Shown here in pieces: positions 61,901 to 64,000 of a stretch of 64,000 bases of DNA. The DNA is from Pteria penguin (Eukaryota; Mollusca; Bivalvia; Pterioida; Pteriidae): the NCBI GenBank assembly GCA_035048485.1, contig CM068580.1, positions 39,235,585 through 39,299,584 of the forward strand, in the 5' to 3' direction. How positions within the stretch are numbered: the stretch's first letter is position 1; each line of letters starts with the position of its first letter. A model generated the notes under the pieces. That model searched no databases. It was not told where the DNA came from and worked only from the letters and a program-made list of their open reading frames with translations. The position numbers and the translations under genes are program-made.

Positions 61901-63435
61901 CAAATAAAATGTAATATGCCATCACTGACGAAGTGTTTAAGAAATCAAAGACATTAACTTATCTAAAACTGTACTTAATGGAGATAAAGAAGATTGTTAA
62001 ACAGTAGAGATTATAAAGCGAAAGTCTTACAAGGCGTTCTTACAGCTGAATCGAACTAAAATTCAGACAGTGATATAATCAAACACCGAAGCAAAAGAAA
62101 ATATCGAGCCGAATTGAAATTGCGATGAATCGTTTCAGTCCTACTACCAATGCGCCATCTTTTGATCTCAACAATTTCTATTACTGAGACATCGATATAT
62201 TTACTAGCCAGTCGGGCTATTTCAAAAGTAAATTTTACTAGCCCGAGGGACTTTTTGGTAGCCTCGGGCGTCGGGCTAGTGAGTTTTCGGAAAGACTGTT
62301 GATTGATTATTGTTTTATTTCACTCCACGATTATTTCACGTATATGGTGACGGCATCTGCCTGATGCATTGCATACAAATTAAGACCTTTGCAACGGACC
62401 CTCCGGAAGCAGTGAGAGATCTTTTACCTGCCACGCCTACCATGATACGGGACCTCGGTTTTTACTGTCTCATCCGAAAGACAGAACCCGGTGTTCCCAG
62501 GGCGGGAGTCGAACCCGCGACCTCTCAATCACAAGCCGAGCACCTTATCCACTAGGCCACACCGACTTCGTATAGTATGAAACAATTGATATACATGTGT
62601 ATAAATGTGATCCTCAGAAATATATAGTTTTTTTATTCATTGTAAGTTACCTCATTGTATAGAAGCTTCTGGTGTATATTGACTTTATTCTATTCTAAGT
62701 ATTTCATAGGTTTTTACAAATGTATTGATTGATTGATTGATTTTTGTATTACGTCACACCACGAATATTTCACGTATATGGTGACGGCATCTGCCTGATG
62801 CGGGGCATACAAATTTTGACCTTTGCAACGGACCCACCCGAAGCAGTGAGGGATCTTTAACGTGCCATGCATACCACGACACGGGGCCTCGGTTTTTACT
62901 GTCTCATCCGAAAGACATGACACCGGCATGACCAGAGCGGGACTCGAACTTCGGCCTCCCGATCAGGAGTCCGACGCGATACCACTAGGCCACGCCGGCT
63001 TTTTACAAATGTAATATGTGCAATGAATATGAAATTATAAAAATATGTACAGGATATTCAGTCTGGTAAACTAGGACAATTCACCAGACCGAAGCAATTT
63101 TTACAAGACTGAAAGCAAAATGCACATCAAGATGACATTAGAAATAAGTTTGAAACCGAAATCGCCCCTGAAAAACACCGGACAGTCGATCCAGAAATTC
63201 AAGATAATTTACCGGTCTGGCATCAACATAACTGGTCTTGTCCGTCGGTCCGACAACATTTCATTTTCAATGTGTGTGCATTGTTTTCTGCAGAGCCAGG
63301 ATTAAGGACGCATGTGATGTGATGCGAAGATTGGTTCCTGGAATGTCCGACAAAACTGATAAGGCAACAGTCTTTGAATTCGCTGCACGTTACATTCATT
63401 TCCTGAAAGGGTTCACGGGATCTACACATGACAAA
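43485..63435 (+). CDS. bHLH transcription factor, TCFL5/SOHLH-like (3'-partial)
   Basis: A nuclear DNA-binding factor, judged by a basic helix-loop-helix domain encoded at 60,860-63,420. The basic region is REQHNMKERRRR (H, E and R at the E-box-contact positions), helix 1 is IKDACDVMRRLVP, the loop is short, and helix 2 is DKATVFEFAARYIHFLK. The DKATVF pattern and the long Q/N/S/P-rich region before the bHLH fit TCFL5 best, with SOHLH second. Six core coding exons give 388 codons in one frame, with an optional seventh at 60,450. The start is the ATG at 43,485; a second ATG is four codons later. The residues after the domain lie beyond the window. The intron before 60,450 holds the nested transposons. 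Family assignment is inference. Confidence 0.85.
44234..45613. mobile_element. 17-bp-TIR element, copy 1
   Basis: Starts cagtctttccgaaaact and ends with its exact reverse complement. 1,380 bp, non-coding. The subterminal regions contain ctagcc/gggctag motifs and gtagcctcgggcgtcgggct. A second copy is at 61,098-62,298. It lies in the bHLH intron after coding exon 1. Confidence 0.88.
45618..45709. repeat. Palindrome abutting the 17-bp-TIR element
   Basis: tcatcttcgcaagccaatgc...gtttcgttct pairs with aggacgaaac...ttggtttgtgaagatga around a loop of about 20 bases. Stem of about 33 bp. Confidence 0.75.
46172..46199. repeat. Poly(C) tract
   Basis: Two runs of C split by one A, about 75 bases before the acceptor of bHLH coding exon 2. 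On the - strand this is a long G run. Confidence 0.9.
46275..46349 (+). CDS. bHLH gene, coding exon 2
   Basis: Acceptor cttacag, donor gtatgt, 75 bases, phase 2 to 2. Encodes DQNDDSYVDLSQPLSSSTTV and a short remainder. Confidence 0.82.
46350..47910. other. bHLH gene intron, little recognised
   Basis: A tRNA-like piece, gtgtagtggataagtgcttg, lies near 46,803 without a B-box. The rest is unassigned. Confidence 0.45.
47925..48199 (+). mobile_element. tRNA-derived SINE, copy S3
   Basis: tgtggctcagtagc (A-box), ccccggttcgagtcccg (B-box), the shared body with gcatcaggcagatgctgtca, and tail ataatcaatcaa. Target duplications are not clear. Confidence 0.88.
48304..48397 (+). CDS. bHLH gene, coding exon 3
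   Basis: Acceptor tcaccag, donor gtagta, phase 2 to 0. Encodes IVPVVVDNQNYTLPLIEAPQ and on to QPLIQE. A second in-phase donor, gtacgt, nine bases downstream would add VVH. Confidence 0.82.
48398..49605. other. bHLH gene intron with dispersed repeat copy 2
   Basis: 49,070-49,245 shares ctccctcatgcatag and gagcatcactgaagagac...ttgtcgaaatg with 6,841-7,045. Nothing else was recognised. Confidence 0.6.
49606..49806 (+). CDS. bHLH gene, coding exon 4
   Basis: Acceptor tttaaag, donor gtaagt, 67 codons, phase 0 to 0. Contains SFRVIKSTPKIKQPHH and LFVNEEGASPQLFQNLIPGR, ending QFITPN. Confidence 0.86.
50170..50405. repeat. Palindromic MITE, copy 2
   Basis: cagttacttcccatttggga and ctcaactgggaagtaactct pair, continuing through acggtatctgacgt/acgtcagataccgt. 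Two TGACGTCA sites lie inside (50,249-50,256 and 50,332-50,339). Confidence 0.8.
51010..54663 (-). mobile_element. Non-LTR retrotransposon, copy L-A, 5'-truncated
   Basis: It contains most of ORF2 and a 3' non-coding region ending near a short (aataag)n-like stretch at 51,010-51,050. ORF1 and the start of the endonuclease are missing. It shares roughly half of its residues with L-B in the RT (by eye), so it is a different family of the same clade. Confidence 0.88.
51292..54663 (-). CDS. LINE ORF2 (endonuclease-reverse transcriptase), N-terminally truncated, copy L-A
   Basis: Needed for target nicking and reverse transcription of the element's own RNA. The frame is open from 54,663 to the stop at 51,292. 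Endonuclease: SECWIPND, GDLNSR and SDHAPLHVEL are present, but the first strand (the WNVNG motif) is missing. RT: NYRGISLVSN, FIDFQKAFDTVDR, QGEVLSPILF and MYADDLVLFAE are intact. The C-terminus has CFACLNSIEDEFHFILKCP, a Cys/His cluster. No stops interrupt the RT, so it is young, yet truncation should prevent autonomous movement. Confidence 0.9.
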   Translation of the reverse strand, partial: SHHASDLLFRVNAVSECWIPNDFSLEISGFKVFVFPRKLTKAKQGGGIVILIKENICSSVSIENSFADSIIWLRIDKRISSSDTDMYLAFVYFPPRNSTFFQKYDVDLFLELETQVAEFKSRGNIFVLGDLNSRTKCLCDHIDNDSMHSSLRNQIEPLFDYGNDKVMIPRVNPDEGSNLYGTRLINLCKGTGLRIVNGRHPDHFDRDFTYNGSNGMSVIDYLLTTEDMFNYVKKFIVSNFNQFSDHAPLHVELKCSYLDTAVPTAVYDDNASKRKVYRWNLDNVHECKEALRVNSDKINIHIEPDIQISQKVIDTTVDSFTNELFSIVCPFLQNNSFVSSSKQSTSKVKQSTTVPHMRINDKPWFNQDLKDVYYEYIDALKLFNRQKSVENHNLLNAKKREYKTLERKRKRAYLRSEGNRLSLLKENNPKQFFAKFSKRKRSTCKVPLNEFYDHFASLCNKHASDPNARQELNNECNDASFHELDVEISCDEISNAINSLRRNKSHGSDFILNEIFIESNELLLPSLHKLFNFVFSTGYFPSNWSSAVIIPIFKKGNSADPNNYRGISLVSNLGKLFTAVLNNRLLDWASANDIITDAQFGFRPGYSTIDAIFALHAIITKSLSSKKRLYCAFIDFQKAFDTVDRMNLWYKLSKIGVRGKLLNVIKGLYSNVRSCVSVQGLQSEYFANHLGLMQGEVLSPILFSMFVNDFEMSFILDDCMPYECKSLNLFLLMYADDLVLFAETVSGLQSQLDALYKYSQKWKLNVNTQKSKILIFRHGGRVHENENWLYNGSHLEIVNEFTYLGVLFNYNNKFSVTEKRVADQGRKALFALRHNVKQLYLNIETLISLFDCYVGAVLNYGCEIWGYHKGDCIEKVHLEFCKYILNVKNSTNSVMVYAELGRYPLRYVRIFNMIKFWCKILNSDNCILKSCYDTLYTAAENGQINWVWNIKHELFALGFNDVWLSQSLCKSFLPAIKQRLLDQAQQYIKGVIDTSTKCVLYRHIIDHFSLQFYLSKSVPSAYRKCITKFRLSAHSLAIETSRYNRNINNNMCFACLNSIEDEFHFILKCPVYIDLRKQYVKPYFWKRPSAFKLVQLLSTHNLKELCNLGKYIFKANILRNSLL
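55068..58547 (-). CDS. LINE ORF2 (endonuclease-reverse transcriptase), copy L-B
   Basis: The frame continues directly from ORF1 after its TAG: 22 codons, then VNGGLEKKL. Endonuclease: ILCWNVNGG, DIICLSECWID, LMGDLNSR and SDHAPLHIEL. RT: DPGNYRGISLISC, CFVDFKRAFDTVDR, LGVLQGEIISPLLF and LFLLMYADDMVILAE, with the catalytic YADD. C-terminus: CPLCKIDLEDEFHFILVCP. The first in-frame ATG is about 81 codons past the TAG, inside the endonuclease, so conventional initiation would lose the WNVNG motif. All key residues are present and no other stop occurs. Confidence 0.93.
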   Translation of the reverse strand, partial: DRLEVKGPINCELNNIKILCWNVNGGLEKKLNDKAFSNFLTTYDIICLSECWIDQNFEYEIPDFCCKFINRSLSKTKQGGGMAVCFRKELEKYVHISKIYFDTIVWIKIDKAVFDLENDLYICFTYIPPDKSSFFKQYNVDIFYELENQIADFFDKGKVILMGDLNSRCSIINDYIDCDSMHERLNEFLTPLGEYVVDEIMNERKCPDKSVNTYGLKLIQLCIQSGLRILNGRHVDNMANDFTYCGANGCSVIDYVLSTLDIFAYFHKFIVSNFNTYSDHAPLHIELKSVANISFEKRCESSTVNIVDEKCVKYRWNEDMANDSRMVLENNIDVLYQCINDNDLTSYQGIDNCITSFIDKLSSLMSDFHKIPTSNITCKNNYNNNTCVNAMHNQPWFDHECKRLYILYRKALSNFNRQKSLENHVYLQQCKRQYKSYEKRVKRKYLFQQGNILEDIRKSNPKLFYSKFGKKKSGRVNVELTELHDHFKSLAASINIDQTDNDINVSDDDVVFTELEGKITLTEIEYAIKNLKCGKSHGLDGIINEYFVHFKDMLLPLLHTLFNAMYDTGCFPNTLCTALIVPIHKKGSTSDPGNYRGISLISCMTKLFTSVLNKRLITWSESNNILSDAQFGFRPHHCTTDAIFALQTLVNKYLLSRKRLYCCFVDFKRAFDTVDRVKMWSKIFALGLRGKALRILRSLYSNIKSAVILDGNISDFFVNNLGVLQGEIISPLLFSLYINDCETDFLLQGNAPVELQELSLFLLMYADDMVILAESATSLQSLLNSLELYTSKWALTVNVDKTKIIVFRNGGTLKDNDIWHYDGKQIEMVDKFCYLGILLNYNGKFNVAQKQLALQCKKALFSFKRKCNNMCLNFVTLLSLFDTYIGSISYYSCEVWGFHSAPDIEKVHMDFCKNLLGVKRSTPNAAVYCELGRFPLECMRKLRILKYWMKLISCNNCILKSCYHFMYNEQLQKPNCNNWAATIRNLLSTLGLFNLWDNQYCEKPKYVLAVAKQRLFDIYKQNILADVNSSTKCTIYKHIVDNFTLQTYLLKPFPTQLKKLICKLRLSSHCLNIETGRYKKIPIENRKCPLCKIDLEDEFHFILVCPYYHDIRVKFLKKYYYARPSVYKLIQIFASQNVKELCNLGKYIKNAFVIRKLHI
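58548..59540 (-). CDS. LINE ORF1 (L1-type RNA-binding protein), copy L-B
   Basis: 330 residues. Residues about 25-150 are a coiled coil (LENRLSEIEGFMRRLQIVES), as needed for trimers. Residues about 155-250 resemble the L1 ORF1p RRM (SMRDNLLFAGIPEDEDENCE, ERVHRIGRK, RPRTMVAKFSHYKDRELV). The C-terminal stretch has short AHQS/AYQ repeats and a basic end, RKRPRKGSN. In the family it coats element RNA and acts as a chaperone. It starts at ATG 59,540 and stops at TAG 58,550-58,548. Confidence 0.92.
   Translation of the reverse strand: MAENSLSETLEIVHDSLTIVNNSGQDLQNIIDMLSKMDKKLNRIEHLENRLSEIEGFMRRLQIVESKVSKCENSVSTLERDINSVRKNQNEMETCVDGLSNIFDQVATEVKTVSKEISNLKGQCKSNSNKINRIDRIEEEITDTRDQLREDIMDLQCRSMRDNLLFAGIPEDEDENCEEVIQKFVHEKMKVRKDIEFERVHRIGRKSNHPNARPRTMVAKFSHYKDRELVRKQAPKTLKGSNVYVSEQFPAEIEQRRKSLYPIRNEARRRNDKVRLVKDRLYINGVEYVPEEEQSARNSSAHQSAASPAHQSVSSPAYQQSRKRPRKGSN
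60450..60542 (+). CDS. bHLH gene, candidate exon 4b (GC donor or early stop)
   Basis: Acceptor aattacag, phase 0, SYIQESLNEPDRDLNPFQLI and on to TPLSQ at 60,542, where cag|gctaca could be a GC donor that keeps phase 0 with the exon at 60,671. Without splicing there, the frame ends at TAG 60,561-60,563, giving a 302-residue form without the bHLH domain. The composition is like the neighbouring exons. No GT donor of the right phase exists. Confidence 0.45.
60671..60897 (+). CDS. bHLH gene, exon with the basic region
   Basis: Acceptor tttgtag, donor gtaggt, 75 codons plus two bases. An N/S/E-rich stretch, then MPSFDIPDYEPEETREQHN and the basic MKERRRR. The codon for the last arginine is split across the intron. 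Confidence 0.93.
61098..62298. mobile_element. 17-bp-TIR element, copy 2, inside a SINE tail
   Basis: Same ends as 44,234-45,613 and colinear interior, 1,201 bp. On both sides lies ttgatt, part of the tail of the SINE whose body is at 62,305-62,570. Confidence 0.9.
62299..62570 (-). mobile_element. tRNA-derived SINE, copy S4 (tail split at 61,092-61,097)
   Basis: On the - strand it carries a B-box (gcgggttcgactcccg), the shared body, and a tail whose complement reads ttgattgattattg. The 10-bp duplication tatagtatga flanks the SINE plus the inserted element (61,082-61,091 and 62,571-62,580). Confidence 0.9.
62725..63000 (-). mobile_element. tRNA-derived SINE, copy S5
   Basis: On the - strand it starts agccggcgtggcctagtggt, with a B-box near 62,940 and tail complement ttgattgattgattgatt. 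A perfect 13-bp duplication, ttttacaaatgta, flanks it (62,712-62,724 and 63,001-63,013). Confidence 0.93.
63294..63435 (+). CDS. bHLH gene, exon with the helix-loop-helix
   Basis: Acceptor tctgcag, donor gtatgt. Completes the split arginine and encodes ARIKDACDVMRRLVPGM, SDKTDKATVFEFAARYIHFL and KGFTGSTHDK. Phase 0 out; later exons are outside the window. Confidence 0.94.
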
Positions 63436-63500
63436 GTATGTATCTTGCGACAGTTATACTAGGATACATATGATTTTTTGTCATCAGTTCAGTGTTTTAT

Positions 63501-63582
63501 CAATCTAATTAAAATCAGATCTTTTCCTTTTCTAGCGGAGAGTATCGTAGCAATATGAAAAGATCTGATTTTAATTAGATTG
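63501..63582. repeat. Perfect 25-bp-arm palindrome
   Basis: caatctaattaaaatcagat...ctttt and its exact complement enclose a 32-base spacer. It lies about 65 bases after the donor of the helix-loop-helix exon. Confidence 0.88.
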
Positions 63583-64000
63583 GTGTTTTATCTACTTTGT
63601 TTTTGTTGATACATGGTTTTATCTTATGGTATGGACCCACTGAAACAACGAGGGATGTAATTTTACCTGCTAATGTATATTGCGACACGGTTCCTCGGTT
63701 TAAATTGTCTCATCTCAATGATAAATACGAAGACAGATGATAAATTACCTTAGAAAAAAATCCGAACCAACAACCAGACTGTGAGGATCCCATTCAGCCA
63801 TTGACATAGAAAAAGTCCGTTTAGATTTCTGCAAGAACTCAGTCTTCGACGTTAACCGCAGGCCCAAGGCCAGTAAAATAGGAATCGGGCCTGTAAAAAA
63901 TTCTAATTCAGGAGTCCGACGGGCCTGTGGTTATTTTCGCCATTACACATTTTTAAAAACAAATTTTTACGTTTCAAGATAATTAAAAAAAATTGTAAAG
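63583..64000. other. End of window, bHLH gene intron
   Basis: No exon recognised. ggcccaaggccagtaaaatagg and gtccgacgggcctgtgg suggest an unassigned repeat near 63,860-63,930. Confidence 0.4.

Noticed and set aside
62310..62929. Frames with [12 protein letters not shown] (also at 33,037 and 47,937)
   Set aside because: They are antisense translations of the SINE body and recur only because the SINE recurs.

Overview
This 64 kb window looks like nuclear DNA of a bivalve mollusc. It is AT-rich and has small exons in long introns. It carries tRNA-derived SINEs, pogo-like and other TIR elements, non-LTR retrotransposons, and many hairpin-headed repeats of a kind common in bivalve genomes. The bivalve assignment is my inference; no species can be named from this sequence.

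Region 1 (1-33,691, + strand) is the 3' three-quarters of SMC6, the Smc5/6 complex ATPase. I placed twenty phase-compatible exons: coiled coil, hinge, returning coil, and the C-terminal ATPase lobe with the LSGGERS signature and Walker B. The Walker A half lies upstream of the window. Two details stand out. One exon next to the head is tandemly duplicated (24,577-24,738 and 25,316-25,474), with the same phase and diverged sequence. The 3' splice site of one hinge exon is repeated four times at about 50 bp spacing (11,606-11,800).

Region 2 (33,692-37,880) is intergenic and holds repeats only.

Region 3 (about 37,880-64,000, + strand) is a bHLH transcription factor gene, TCFL5/SOHLH-like. A putative promoter has two perfect CRE palindromes and a YY1-like site, followed by a likely non-coding first exon (donor at 38,014/38,015). 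Coding exons run from 43,485 to 63,435, and the bHLH domain is split over the last two. The 3' end lies beyond the window.

Mobile DNA fills the introns. The largest block (50,803-60,279) is a TA-flanked pogo-like element that contains two different non-LTR retrotransposons in tandem, both on the - strand. One is complete in coding content: ORF1 and ORF2 lie in one frame with a single UAG between them. Other elements include a Tigger-like relic with a transposase C-terminus, a Tc1/mariner relic, a second LINE relic broken by another retroelement relic, two copies of a 17-bp-TIR element (one inserted in a SINE tail), five SINE copies (four with recognisable target-site duplications), several palindromic MITEs, and thirteen hairpin-headed repeats that all point the same way as SMC6. 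No rRNA, functional tRNA gene, CRISPR array or bacterial-type operon was seen.
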